Positions 33,876 through 43,803 of a DNA stretch of 64,000 bases are shown here, piece by piece. Position numbers and translations under genes: made by a program. The DNA lies in the NCBI GenBank assembly GCA_003249955.1, contig QKHS01000081.1, forward strand, positions 1-64,000. Reading direction: 5' to 3'. Source of the DNA: Bacteroidales bacterium (lineage in GTDB: Bacteria > Bacteroidota > Bacteroidia > Bacteroidales > ML635J-15). Position 1 is the first letter of the stretch. Each line of letters starts with the position of its first letter. The notes under the pieces were generated by a model. The model was given only the letters and a program-made list of their open reading frames with translations, did no database searches and had not been told where the DNA came from.

Positions 33876-36407
33876 TTACGCTTCTTTTTCTTTCGTAATT
33901 TTAATTGTTATTCCTGTTTTTTCACTAAAACCAACAGTAATAGTATCACCCTGTTCTATTTCGGCTTTAATGATTGTTTCAGCCATAGCATCTTCCACGT
34001 ATTTTTGAAGTGCCCGTTTTAAAGGACGTGCTCCGAATTTAGGATCAAAGCCTTTTTCCGCGATATAACTTTTGGCAGCAGGAGTAAGCCTGATATTATA
34101 TCCAAGCTCTTTAACCCTGTTGTAAAGTCCTTTAAGTTCGATATCAATAATTTTGAAAATATCTTCTTTGGAAAGAGAATTAAACAATATAACATCGTCT
34201 ATACGGTTAAGGAATTCTGGAGCGAAAGCTTTTTTTAATGCTGCTTCAATTATGCTCTTTGCATTAGCATCAACACTTGCCTTTTTTGCTGTGGTATCAA
34301 ATCCGACACCACGGCCATATTCTGCAATTTGTCTCGATCCTATGTTTGATGTCATAATCAGAATTGTATTCCTGAAATCTATTCGTCTGCCGAGACTGTC
34401 GGTAAGACGGCCTTCATCCAAAACCTGCAGTAATATATGGAAAACATCAGGATGAGCTTTTTCTATTTCATCAAGTAAGACAACAGAGTAGGGTTTACGT
34501 CTTACCTTTTCGGTTAGCTGACCGCCTTCTTCATATCCTACATAACCGGGAGGCGCTCCGACAAGACGGGATACAGAGAATTTCTCCATATACTCACTCA
34601 TGTCAATTCTTATTAATGAATCCTCAGAATCGAACAGATATTTGGCAAGAACTTTTGCAAGCTGGGTTTTACCAACTCCGGTAGGTCCGAGAAAGACAAA
34701 TGTTCCTATAGGTTTGTTAGGATCTTTAAGACCTGCACGGTTACGCTGTATTGCCTGAACCACTTTCTTTATTGCATCATCCTGGCCTATAACACTTCCG
34801 GCAAGCTCAGATTCCATCTTAAGCAATCTGTTACCTTCGGTCTGGGCAATTCTGCGTACAGGAACACCAGTCATCATAGCCACAACTTCAGCAATATTTT
34901 CTTCGTCAACAATCTCACGTTTTTCGCTGATTTCTTTAATCCACTGATCTTTTGCCAGTTCTATCGAATTTTCAATTTCTCTTTCTTTATCACGCATAGA
35001 GGCAGCTTTCTCAAACTGCTGATCTTTAACTGCTTTCAGTTTTAATTCGCGTGCATTCTGCAAATCTTCTTCCAGTTTAATTATTTTATTCGGAACAGAT
35101 GCTGTTGAAATGTGTACACGCGATCCGGCTTCGTCAAGAGCATCAATTGCTTTATCCGGCTGAGCCCTGTCACTGATATAGCGTAATGTAAGCTTAACAC
35201 AGGCCTCAAGAGCTTTTTCGGTATAAGTTACTTTGTGGTGATCTTCATATTTTTCTTTGATTTTCCTGAGAATCATCAAAGTTTCTTCGGGACTTGTTGC
35301 CTCAACCATTACTTTTTGGAAACGACGCTCCAAAGCACCGTCTTTCTCGATGTTCTGTCTGTACTCGTCAAGTGTTGTTGCCCCGATACACTGAATCTCC
35401 CCGCGTGCAAGAGCAGGTTTTAACATATTGGCAGCATCAAGCGAGCCTGTTGTTCCGCCGGCACCGACTATTGTATGAATTTCATCAATAAACAGAATTA
35501 CATCTGTGGCTTTTACCAACTCGTCAATAATGGCTTTCATTCTTTCTTCAAACTGTCCGCGGTATTTTGTACCGGCAACAATAGAAGCCATATCAAGAGT
35601 AATAACCCTTTTGTCAAATAAAAGATGTGAAACTTTTTTCTGAACTATTCTGGCCGCAAGACCTTCGACAATAGCAGATTTCCCGACTCCCGGTTCTCCT
35701 ATAAGCACCGGATTGTTCTTTTTTCTTCTCGATAAAATCTGAGATATTCGTTCAATTTCAGTTTCACGGCCAACAATAGGATCTAATTTACCTTCTTCCA
35801 CAGCCCGGGTTAAATCCACACCAAAACTGTCAAGAACAGGGGTGTCCGATTTAGCCTTGCCGGTAGCCGGTCTGCGCGTTGCCCCGGGATCAGACGAAGA
35901 AGAGCCGTACGGACTTCCGAGATTATCGTCATCTTCGTCATCATCATCTTCCTGACCTGCAGAGCCTGTAAAAGAGTCCATTTCCATACTCATTTTTACC
36001 ATGTCATACTCTATGTTAAACTCATCCAGCAGTTGAGAAAAACGACTTGGGACCTTAAGTATTGCCAACAACAAATGACCTGTGTTTACTTCGTCACTGT
36101 TAAGGGAAATAGCTTCTGAATACATAAATTTTTGTATTCTCTCCGTAGTCTTTGTAGGAACAACCTTATCCATGTCATCCATGGTAAGTTCATTATTAAT
36201 ATTTTTAACGTGGGTTTCGATTTTTAATCTCAGCTCGTGAATGTTAACATCCAGTTCCTTTAAAATATCTATTGCCTCACAACTTGTTTCACGCAAAATT
36301 CCCAAAAACAAATGTTCAGGTCCCAGATAATCATTTCCTAAACGTATTGCTTCCTCTTTACTGTATTGTATCACATCCAGCAGCGATTGCGAAAATTTTC
36401 TTTTCAT
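33876..36407 (-). CDS. clpC: ATP-dependent Clp protease ATP-binding subunit ClpC
   Basis: A Clp/Hsp100 AAA+ unfoldase that feeds substrates to ClpP. From ATG 36405-36407 (MKRKFSQSLLDVIQYSKEEA) the product is 843 residues. It has an N-terminal Clp_N repeat domain, an acidic Gly/Ser-rich linker, and a first AAA+ module with GEPGVGKS and FIDEIHTI. A UVR-like middle segment follows (ELKLKAVKDQQFEKAA), then a second AAA+ module with GPTGVGKT and LLDEIEKAH, a VGF loop for ClpP docking, and a C-terminal D2-small domain. The middle domain and VGF loop favour ClpC over ClpB. The frame is open 12 codons upstream, but the family N-terminus begins at 36407. No mcsA/mcsB or ctsR genes are adjacent. Confidence 0.95.
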   Translation of the reverse strand: MKRKFSQSLLDVIQYSKEEAIRLGNDYLGPEHLFLGILRETSCEAIDILKELDVNIHELRLKIETHVKNINNELTMDDMDKVVPTKTTERIQKFMYSEAISLNSDEVNTGHLLLAILKVPSRFSQLLDEFNIEYDMVKMSMEMDSFTGSAGQEDDDDEDDDNLGSPYGSSSSDPGATRRPATGKAKSDTPVLDSFGVDLTRAVEEGKLDPIVGRETEIERISQILSRRKKNNPVLIGEPGVGKSAIVEGLAARIVQKKVSHLLFDKRVITLDMASIVAGTKYRGQFEERMKAIIDELVKATDVILFIDEIHTIVGAGGTTGSLDAANMLKPALARGEIQCIGATTLDEYRQNIEKDGALERRFQKVMVEATSPEETLMILRKIKEKYEDHHKVTYTEKALEACVKLTLRYISDRAQPDKAIDALDEAGSRVHISTASVPNKIIKLEEDLQNARELKLKAVKDQQFEKAASMRDKEREIENSIELAKDQWIKEISEKREIVDEENIAEVVAMMTGVPVRRIAQTEGNRLLKMESELAGSVIGQDDAIKKVVQAIQRNRAGLKDPNKPIGTFVFLGPTGVGKTQLAKVLAKYLFDSEDSLIRIDMSEYMEKFSVSRLVGAPPGYVGYEEGGQLTEKVRRKPYSVVLLDEIEKAHPDVFHILLQVLDEGRLTDSLGRRIDFRNTILIMTSNIGSRQIAEYGRGVGFDTTAKKASVDANAKSIIEAALKKAFAPEFLNRIDDVILFNSLSKEDIFKIIDIELKGLYNRVKELGYNIRLTPAAKSYIAEKGFDPKFGARPLKRALQKYVEDAMAETIIKAEIEQGDTITVGFSEKTGITIKITKEKEA

Positions 36408-36806
36408 ATATATCCTAAATAATTTCAATTTATAAAAATACAAAACAAATCATTGTTTGTTTTGTATTTAGCTAAAAATTTTTGCAAAATTACAAAATAT
36501 TTTGATATGGTTCGTAAACAGGCTGTTTCAAAGCTAAAACTTCTGTCAGAAGTATTTGGGAATCTTCTTATTTCAGGCATTATTGCGTCTTCTGCACGGG
36601 GTATTACTCTCCGGTATTCTATCTTCTGACAGGTTAAAAGTCCCGGGCTTCTGTCTAATACCTTAAGACTTTTATAAACATAAATTGTTGAAAAGTAACA
36701 GATTTTCACGTTGGTCATACCAAACAAAAATTGTATTTTTATGCACTTTTGTAAAAAACAGTAACATATTGAATTATAGTAATATAGAATTTTAAATCAA
36801 AGGATT
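36408..36806. other. Divergent clpC-gyrA intergenic region
   Basis: About 400 bases with no convincing gene. It contains the clpC promoter element at 36485-36492. On the plus strand, CACTTTTG near 36744-36751 is one base off the TAnnTTTG consensus and could serve gyrA. A leftward open frame of 100 codons (36425-36727) has no recognisable features and is not accepted as a gene. Confidence 0.5.
36485..36492 (-). promoter_or_regulatory. TAnnTTTG promoter -7 element for clpC (minus strand)
   Basis: The minus strand reads TAATTTTG, an exact consensus match, 78 bases before the chosen clpC start. Confidence 0.5.
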
Positions 36807-39383
36807 ATGTCGGAAGAAGGAAGAGGATCAAGAATCCTGACGATTAATATCGAAGATGAAATGAAATCGGCTTACATTGATTATTCAATGTCAGTCATAG
36901 TATCCAGAGCATTACCCGATGTTCGCGACGGTTTAAAACCGGTACAGAGAAGGATACTTTACGGTATGTCAGAGTTAGGATTATTATCAAACAGAACATA
37001 TAAAAAATCTGCGAGAATTGTTGGGGAAGTTTTGGGTAAATATCACCCTCACGGTGACTCATCAGTTTATATGGCAATGGTACGTATGGCTCAGGAATGG
37101 TCTTTACGTTACATGCTTGTTGACGGACAGGGAAACTTTGGATCGGTTGACGGTGACAGCCCTGCTGCAATGCGTTATACTGAGGCTAAAATGGCAAAAA
37201 TTGCTGATGAAATTCTGGCAGATATTGACAAAGAAACTGTCGATTTCCAGTTTAACTTTGACGATTCACTGGAAGAACCAACTGTAATGCCAACCAGATT
37301 ACCGAACTTACTCATTAACGGGGCAAGCGGTATCGCGGTAGGTATGGCAACCAATATGGCTCCGCATAATCTCGGACAAACTATAGATTGTATAGTTGCT
37401 TACATCGAAAATCAGGAAATTACTGCCGGAGAACTTGCTCTTATAATGCAGGCTCCTGACTTTCCGACCGGAGGTATTATTTACGGAATAGAAGGCGTCA
37501 GAGAAGCTTATGAAACAGGTAGAGGAAGGGTTGTTATACGATCTAAAACTGAAATTGAAGTTGTTGAAAACGGCCGTGAAAGAATAATTATTACCGAGAT
37601 TCCATATATGGTTAATAAGGCTGAACTCATTATTAAAATAGCCGATCTTATTAACGAAAAAAGAATAGAAGGAATCTCTAATATCAACGACGAATCGGAT
37701 CGTACAGGTATGCGTATCGTTATTGATATCAAACGTGATGCTGTCGCAAATATCGTATTGAACAAATTATACAAGTACACTGCTCTTCAGTCATCTTTCA
37801 GCATCAATAATATTGCGCTTGTTAAAGGCCGCCCCATGATGCTTAACCTGAAAGATCTTGTAAAATATTTTGTTGAACACAGACATGAAATAATTGTAAG
37901 AAGAACACAGTTCGATCTCAAAAAAGCGGAAGAGCGTGCACACATTCTCGAAGGTCTTATTATTGCCAGCGACAATATCGATGAAGTAATAAGAATAATC
38001 AGAGCTTCAGGTAGTCCTGATGAAGCCCGTGAGTCTTTAATGGCCAGATTCAACCTTTCTGATCTGCAATCAAGAGCCATTGTTGAAATGCGTTTACGTC
38101 AGTTAACAGGACTGGAACAGGATAAGCTGAGAGCCGAATACGGTGAGATAATGGAAAAGATTGCTTACTATAAAGAGATTCTCAGTAATCTTAATCTTCG
38201 TATGCAGATTATTAAAGATGAAATGATTGAGATTAAGGAAAGATATGCAGACAAGAGAAGAACAGAGATTGTCTATGCATCCGAAGAACTTAATCCTGAA
38301 GATTTTTATGCCGACGAAGATGTTGTAATTACAATTTCACATCTGGGGTACATAAAACGTACAGCCTTAACCGAGTTCCGTGCCCAAAACAGGGGAGGAG
38401 TTGGTTCCAAAGGATCAACCACCAGGGATGAAGACTTTATTGAGCATATGTTTGTTGCAACAATGCATAATACCTTATTATTATTTACCAAAAACGGGAA
38501 ATGTTACTGGCTTAAAGTTTACGAAATTCCGGAAGGCTCAAGAACATCCAAAGGTCGTGCAATACAAAACATAATTAATATAGAACCTGATGATGATGTA
38601 AAAGCATTTATGAATGTTGAATCTTTAAAAGATGAAGAATACATCAACAACTCATATATTATAATGTGTACAACCAAGGGAGTCTTTAAGAAAACCAAAC
38701 TTAAAGAATACTCACGTCCACGCCAGAATGGTGTATTTGCAATAAATGTACGCGAAGGAGACAGCTTGCTTACTGCAAATCTTATTGAAGAAAAACCCGG
38801 TGATGAACCTGTAAACATTATGATGGGAGCACGTAACGGTAAAGTAATCCGCTTCCCGCACGACCTTGTAAGACCAATAGGAAGAACTGCCACAGGTGTT
38901 AAAGGTATCAGCCTTGCAGAAGATGATGTTGTAATAGGAATGATTACTGTCAGACCTGATCAGGAAATACTTGTAGTATCTGAAAACGGGTACGGGAAAC
39001 GCTCAAGTATTGACGATTACCGTATTACAAACCGTGGCGGAAAAGGTGTCAAAACCATTAACATTACCGAAAAAACCGGAAAATTAATTGATTTGTCAGC
39101 GGTAACCGATAATGATCACCTTATCATAACAAACAAATCAGGTATAACCATCAGACTGGCAGTAGAATCTCTGCGTGTAATGGGACGTGCAACTCAGGGA
39201 GTAAGGCTTATAAACCTGCGCGATGATGACGCTATAGCTTCTGTTGCTAAAATAGAAAACGGCGCTCTCGAAGAAAAGAATGCTGTTGCTTCTGATGATA
39301 TAAATGATGAAAACGGAGACACTATTAATAACGAAACCCCTGATACAACAACAGACACAGAAAATATTGCCCCTCAGGAGTAA
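36807..39383 (+). CDS. gyrA: DNA gyrase subunit A
   Basis: GyrA cuts and rejoins DNA in the gyrase heterotetramer. The 858-residue product has the winged-helix/tower breakage-reunion domain with catalytic Tyr124 (AMRYTE), followed by a C-terminal beta-pinwheel with the GyrA-box-type NRGGKG motif and an acidic tail. The quinolone-determining region reads [17 protein letters not shown]: Ser85 corresponds to E. coli Ser83, and Met89 replaces the acidic residue at E. coli 87. The ATG at 36807 gives the normal N-terminus. gyrB is not in the window. The TPR genes begin 64 bases after the stop and have their own promoter element. Confidence 0.98.
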   Translation: MSEEGRGSRILTINIEDEMKSAYIDYSMSVIVSRALPDVRDGLKPVQRRILYGMSELGLLSNRTYKKSARIVGEVLGKYHPHGDSSVYMAMVRMAQEWSLRYMLVDGQGNFGSVDGDSPAAMRYTEAKMAKIADEILADIDKETVDFQFNFDDSLEEPTVMPTRLPNLLINGASGIAVGMATNMAPHNLGQTIDCIVAYIENQEITAGELALIMQAPDFPTGGIIYGIEGVREAYETGRGRVVIRSKTEIEVVENGRERIIITEIPYMVNKAELIIKIADLINEKRIEGISNINDESDRTGMRIVIDIKRDAVANIVLNKLYKYTALQSSFSINNIALVKGRPMMLNLKDLVKYFVEHRHEIIVRRTQFDLKKAEERAHILEGLIIASDNIDEVIRIIRASGSPDEARESLMARFNLSDLQSRAIVEMRLRQLTGLEQDKLRAEYGEIMEKIAYYKEILSNLNLRMQIIKDEMIEIKERYADKRRTEIVYASEELNPEDFYADEDVVITISHLGYIKRTALTEFRAQNRGGVGSKGSTTRDEDFIEHMFVATMHNTLLLFTKNGKCYWLKVYEIPEGSRTSKGRAIQNIINIEPDDDVKAFMNVESLKDEEYINNSYIIMCTTKGVFKKTKLKEYSRPRQNGVFAINVREGDSLLTANLIEEKPGDEPVNIMMGARNGKVIRFPHDLVRPIGRTATGVKGISLAEDDVVIGMITVRPDQEILVVSENGYGKRSSIDDYRITNRGGKGVKTINITEKTGKLIDLSAVTDNDHLIITNKSGITIRLAVESLRVMGRATQGVRLINLRDDDAIASVAKIENGALEEKNAVASDDINDENGDTINNETPDTTTDTENIAPQE

Positions 39384-39401
39384 TATTTGGCAAAGTGTTT
39401 G

Positions 39402-39409
39402 TATATTTG
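39402..39409 (+). promoter_or_regulatory. TAnnTTTG promoter -7 element
   Basis: TATATTTG matches the consensus exactly, 38 bases before the ATG at 39448. Confidence 0.5.
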
Positions 39410-39447
39410 TATCCGGATTATAATTTATGAAATTAAAATACATTATT

Positions 39448-40716
39448 ATGAAAAAGTTAAGTTTATTGTTTGTTCTTTTCGCTTTGAGTTTTTCTCTCTT
39501 AGCTCAAAAAAATGCAGTAACAAGCGCATGGAGCTACCTGAAAGACGGATTTCTGGATGATGCAAAAAAGTCTATTGACAAAGCAGAATTAAATGCTGAC
39601 ACCAAAGATTGGTACAAAACCTATTATTTCAAAGGGCAGATTTATCAGGAAATTGGGATTTCAGAAAAACCGAAATACAAAGCTTTATGTACCGATTGTC
39701 TTGACATTGCATACGAAGCTTACATCAAAGCAATCAAATTAAATTTTATAAACCCTGAATATCGCAATCTGGATCTTACTTCTGAGACAGGGTTAATGCA
39801 ATTTGTAAAAATTCTGAGTGCTCAGGATGAAAAGAATTACGAAAATACCGAAGCTCTTTATGACATTATTGGCAACAGGTTCCCTGCATTATCAAATGCT
39901 TTTATAAATCAGGGAGTTTCTAAATACCAGACTAATGATTACGAAGGAGCTTATACAAACTTTGAAAAAGCTGTAATGATTGCAACCTTATCATTTAAAG
40001 CAGACACTCAGTTGTACTATTTCGCTTCTCTGGCTGCAATGAAAGCAAATAAATTTGAAGAAGCTGTTCAGCTTAATGACATGCTTATCCAATTGAAATT
40101 CGGAGCAAACGATGATGAAAGAGTAGGTATTTACCTCAATCAGGCAGTAGCCTACAAAAACATGGGAGACACTGTAAAAATGTTGGGTATTTTGGAAAAA
40201 GGTATTGAGGCTTATCCTAATGCAAACTATCCTTTGGTAATAGAAACTTTCAACTATTATGTAAACAAAGGTGAAAATGAAAAAGCTTTCGAATATATCA
40301 ATATGGCAATTGAGAAAAACCAGAATGATGCTCAGTTTTATGTAATCCGCGGAACTTTACTTGAAGAAATGAAACGTAAACAGGAAGCTCAGTCAGATTA
40401 CGAAAAAGCAATTTCTCTGCAACCTGAAAATTTCGATGCAAACTATAGTTTGGGAGCATTTTATTACAATACTGCTGTTGATACCCTTGATTGGGCGGAT
40501 AAAAATATTCCTATCAACAAATTTGCAGAACTTGACAAATACAAAGACATTGCCAACGGATTTTTCAGACAGTCTTTACCATATCTTGAAAAGGCTCTTG
40601 CTCAGCAAGCTACTAACGTAAACGTTCTGAGTACTCTTAAGACCATTTATTACAGACTTGGTGAAATGGAAAAATACAACGAAATTTCTGCTAAAATCAA
40701 TGCACTTACAGAATAA
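39448..40716 (+). CDS. Secreted TPR-repeat protein, first of a tandem pair
   Basis: A 422-residue exported protein made mostly of tetratricopeptide repeats, such as the NQGVSKYQTNDYEGAYTNFE and YVIRGTLLEEMKRKQEAQ helices. The signal peptide ends SLLA|QKNA, giving mature Gln. An ATG 7 codons upstream is in frame, but the signal peptide begins at 39448. TPR proteins scaffold other proteins, here in the periplasm or at the outer membrane. The partner is unknown. The next gene is a close paralogue over its whole length. A hairpin terminator separates them, so their expression may differ. Confidence 0.88.
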   Translation: MKKLSLLFVLFALSFSLLAQKNAVTSAWSYLKDGFLDDAKKSIDKAELNADTKDWYKTYYFKGQIYQEIGISEKPKYKALCTDCLDIAYEAYIKAIKLNFINPEYRNLDLTSETGLMQFVKILSAQDEKNYENTEALYDIIGNRFPALSNAFINQGVSKYQTNDYEGAYTNFEKAVMIATLSFKADTQLYYFASLAAMKANKFEEAVQLNDMLIQLKFGANDDERVGIYLNQAVAYKNMGDTVKMLGILEKGIEAYPNANYPLVIETFNYYVNKGENEKAFEYINMAIEKNQNDAQFYVIRGTLLEEMKRKQEAQSDYEKAISLQPENFDANYSLGAFYYNTAVDTLDWADKNIPINKFAELDKYKDIANGFFRQSLPYLEKALAQQATNVNVLSTLKTIYYRLGEMEKYNEISAKINALTE

Positions 40717-40734
40717 AGACACAATAAAGCAAAC

Positions 40735-40768
40735 AAAAAAGCTGTTCTTTTAAGAGCAGCTTTTTTTT
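40735..40768 (+). terminator. Terminator between the TPR paralogues
   Basis: GCTGTTCTT and AAGAGCAGC pair (one G-T), flanked by an A-run and eight T residues. It lies about 18 bases after the first TPR gene. Confidence 0.8.
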
Positions 40769-40793
40769 GTATTGTAAACCAAAACCAATTTTT

Positions 40794-42059
40794 ATGAAAA
40801 AACTTATTCTGTGGTTAGTATGTTTTAATACAGCCATAATATCCTATTCACAAATTGATGTTACCAATGCTATTAATTTTCTCAAAGACGGATTTTTAGA
40901 TGATGCCAAGGCTTCTATTGACAAAGCAGAAAACAATGTAAAAAGCAAAGAATCGTACAAAACTTATTATTACAAAGGATGGATATATCAGGAGATAGGT
41001 GTTTCGGAATCTCCCAAATACAAAAAACTGTGTGACAATTGCTTTGATATTGCGTTTGAAGCTTACTTAAAAGCATTGAAATACAATTTTGTAAATCCTG
41101 AAAATCAGAATCTTGATTTAAATACAGAAACCGGACTTATGCAATTTGCAAAAATCATCAGTACTCCTGATGAAAGAAATTATAAAAATACCGATGTCCT
41201 GTATGACATTATTCTAAATAAACTTCCCGCATTGTCAAATGCATTTTTCAATCTTGGAATTTCTGATTATCAGGAGAAAAATTATGAAAAATCATATCTG
41301 AACTTTGAAAAAGCCGTAACAATTGCAACAATATCATTTAAAGTTGATACTCAGTTATATTATCTAACATCTCTTGCAGCACTTAAATCCGAAAAATATG
41401 AAGAGGCTTTAAAATACTGCGATCTTCTCATTGCACTCAATTACGGGAACACAAATGAAGAAAAGGTGGCAAACATACTTAACAAAGCAATAGCGTTAAA
41501 AAATTCAGGCGAAGAAGAAAAAATGCTTAGCACTCTTGAAAAAGGAATTGAAGATTACCCCGATGCAAATTATCCGTTGATAATTGAGAACTTCAACTAT
41601 TTTGTAAAAAAGGGAGAAAACAAAAAAGCTCTTGAATACATAAATATTGCTATTGACAGAAATCCTGAAAATGCTTCGTTAATTCTGATAAGAGGGACTC
41701 TGTTTGAAGAGCTTAATCTTAAGCAGGAAGCCATGAATGATTATTTAACAGCTATTTCAAAAGATCCTGACAATTATGACGCAAATCTTAACCTTGGAGC
41801 TTTTTATTTTAACACAGGTGTTGATACTTTACAATGGGCCGAAACAGAAATTCCGGTAAACAAGCCGGAAGAATATGCCGGATACAAGGAAATTGCCAAC
41901 GGACTTTTCAGGCAGGCATTACCTTATCTGGAAAAAGCCGACATTATGAAACCTGACAGGCCCGAACTTATGGCAACATTAAAAACTGCTTACTACAGAT
42001 TAGGCGAAATGGAGAAATATTATGAAATTTCTGCAAAAATTGATGCCCTGGCAAAATAA
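40794..42059 (+). CDS. Secreted TPR-repeat protein, second of a tandem pair
   Basis: A 421-residue paralogue of the preceding protein, co-linear over its full length. For example, FLKDGFLDDAKASIDKAE here corresponds to YLKDGFLDDAKKSIDKAE there, and both end with RLGEMEKY followed by EISAKI. The signal peptide ends ISYS|QIDV. An upstream in-frame ATG (40767) overlaps the terminator, so ATG 40794 at the signal peptide is preferred. The pair arose by gene duplication in place. The terminator upstream means it may need its own promoter or depend on read-through. Confidence 0.88.
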   Translation: MKKLILWLVCFNTAIISYSQIDVTNAINFLKDGFLDDAKASIDKAENNVKSKESYKTYYYKGWIYQEIGVSESPKYKKLCDNCFDIAFEAYLKALKYNFVNPENQNLDLNTETGLMQFAKIISTPDERNYKNTDVLYDIILNKLPALSNAFFNLGISDYQEKNYEKSYLNFEKAVTIATISFKVDTQLYYLTSLAALKSEKYEEALKYCDLLIALNYGNTNEEKVANILNKAIALKNSGEEEKMLSTLEKGIEDYPDANYPLIIENFNYFVKKGENKKALEYINIAIDRNPENASLILIRGTLFEELNLKQEAMNDYLTAISKDPDNYDANLNLGAFYFNTGVDTLQWAETEIPVNKPEEYAGYKEIANGLFRQALPYLEKADIMKPDRPELMATLKTAYYRLGEMEKYYEISAKIDALAK

Positions 42060-42182
42060 CTCCAGGAACAGCATCTGTGAACAGCAATTTTTTATTCACA
42101 ATCAACCGAATATTTTGCTATTCACTTGTAGAAACAAACGCTTTTCGTTTACTTTGTACTTTAATAAAAAATTATTATTCCA

Positions 42183-43433
42183 ATGAAAACACTCATTAAA
42201 AATATAAAAGAATTAGTACAGGTTGACGACAACGCGGCATTACTTGTAAGAGGTAAGGATATGGCAGAGCTTAATACAATTAAAGATGCATATTTGATTA
42301 TTAATGACGAGCTTATTGAAGATTATGGTAAAATGAGTGATTTTACTGAAGAAAAAATGGGAGACTGCGACGAGTACAACGAAATAGATGCTACAGGGAG
42401 AATGGTATTCCCTTCATTTTGCGACTCACACACTCACCTAGTTTATGCAGGAAGCAGAGAAATAGAATATAGCGACAAAATAAGGGGCCTTAGTTACGAA
42501 GAAATAGCCAAGAGGGGAGGAGGCATACTTAATTCAGCAAAACTTCTTCACGAAACCAGCGAAGATGAACTTTACGAACAATCTCTGGAACGAGTTCATG
42601 AAATTATTTCACAGGGGACAGGCGCAGTAGAGATTAAAAGCGGGTACGGACTCAATACCGAAGATGAAATAAAAATGCTGAGAGTAATAAAAAGGCTTAA
42701 GGAAACTACACCGCTTATTATCAGATCAACATTTTTGGGAGCACATGCTGTTCCTCAGGAATACAAAGGAAATCAGGATGAATATGTAGATGTTATTATT
42801 AACGAAATGATTCCTCAGATTGCAGCCGAAGAGCTTGCCGATTATATTGACGTATTTTGTGATAAAGGATTCTTTACTGTTGAACAGACTGACAGAATTT
42901 TAATGGCCGGAATGAAATACGGGATGAAAGCAAAAATTCATGCCAACGAATTGGCAAAATCAGGAGGTATCCAGGTAGGAGTAAAATACGACGCACTTTC
43001 TGTTGACCATATTGAATATACCGGTGATGAAGAAATAGAAGCATTGTTAAACAGCGATACAATGCCTACAATTCTTCCCGGAGCCGCTTTTTTCCTTAAT
43101 ATGCCCTATGCTCCGGCACGTAAAATGATGCAGTCCGGGTTACCAGTTGCAATTGCATCTGACTTTAATCCGGGATCTTCGCCAAGCGGAAATATGAAAT
43201 TAATGATGTCATTTGCATGTGTTAATTATAAAATGTTGCCGGAAGAAGCAATTCATGCAACTACCATCAATTCGGCATACGCCATGGGAATCAGCGATAT
43301 TGCAGGTAGTATATCGCGTGGAAAAATTGCAAATTTATTTATTACAAACGAAATTCCGACTTACCAGTATTTACCATATGCGTATGGTTCTGAACTTATA
43401 AACATGGTAATTCTTAAAGGAGAAGTTCTGTAG
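42183..43433 (+). CDS. hutI: Imidazolonepropionase (histidine degradation)
   Basis: HutI hydrolyses imidazolone-5-propionate to N-formimino-L-glutamate, the third step of histidine use. The 416-residue amidohydrolase shows the metal-binding HTH motif (SHTHLVYAG, His83 and His85), the EIKSGYGL segment, GAHAVP, HANELAKSGG, and the late Asp in ASDFNPGSSPSGN. Length is typical. No other hut genes (hutH, hutU, ftcD) are in the window, so the pathway is split in this genome or the neighbours lie elsewhere. The start is the first ATG after the 120-base gap. Confidence 0.97.
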   Translation: MKTLIKNIKELVQVDDNAALLVRGKDMAELNTIKDAYLIINDELIEDYGKMSDFTEEKMGDCDEYNEIDATGRMVFPSFCDSHTHLVYAGSREIEYSDKIRGLSYEEIAKRGGGILNSAKLLHETSEDELYEQSLERVHEIISQGTGAVEIKSGYGLNTEDEIKMLRVIKRLKETTPLIIRSTFLGAHAVPQEYKGNQDEYVDVIINEMIPQIAAEELADYIDVFCDKGFFTVEQTDRILMAGMKYGMKAKIHANELAKSGGIQVGVKYDALSVDHIEYTGDEEIEALLNSDTMPTILPGAAFFLNMPYAPARKMMQSGLPVAIASDFNPGSSPSGNMKLMMSFACVNYKMLPEEAIHATTINSAYAMGISDIAGSISRGKIANLFITNEIPTYQYLPYAYGSELINMVILKGEVL

Positions 43434-43579
43434 CGTTCGTTTGCCGATAATTTAGGGCTGTTTACAGAATTAATTTATAATAATTCTGAAATTTTTTGTT
43501 CTTTTGATAAAAAAATTTTAACAAGCTGTAACTATTGAATCACTTAAATCGTTATCTTGTTGTTTTAAAAATTTAAATT

Positions 43580-43753
43580 ATGGAAACCAGAGAATTGATT
43601 ATCAAAACTTTAAAGGAGAATAAAGAGTTAAAAGCGTCTGAAATAGCTGAAAAAACAGGCTTAGATAAAAAAATTGTTGATAAAGAAATCGAGAAACTCA
43701 AAAAAGAAGAATTGATTATTTCGCCTAAAAGATGTTATTGGACTGCGAAATAA
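43580..43753 (+). CDS. Small winged-helix DNA-binding protein (57 aa)
   Basis: The open frame from ATG 43580 to TAA 43751 encodes 57 residues that look like a minimal winged helix-turn-helix: a first helix (ETRELIIKTLKEN), an HTH pair (LKASEIAEKTGLDKKIVDKEIEKL) and a wing (LIISPKRCYWTAK). It is probably a small transcriptional regulator or a nucleoid-associated accessory. Composition is lysine and glutamate rich, like a real protein. It lies 146 bases after hutI and 50 bases before the lipoprotein gene at 43804. Whether it is a regulator of either is unknown. Confidence 0.72.
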   Translation: METRELIIKTLKENKELKASEIAEKTGLDKKIVDKEIEKLKKEELIISPKRCYWTAK

Positions 43754-43803
43754 TTTTAATTATTAACCAAAATTTTTTCGATTGTTAACAAAAAAACAAC
43801 CTG

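Noticed and set aside
33876-36407. ClpB rather than ClpC for the Hsp100 gene
   Set aside because: The middle segment is short and UVR-like, and the VGF ClpP-docking loop is present, both characteristic of ClpC; the long coiled ClpB middle domain is absent.
36425-36727. Leftward 100-codon open frame upstream of clpC
   Set aside because: It overlaps the clpC start region and promoter element, has no recognisable domain or plausible start context, and its composition is not protein-like over its length.
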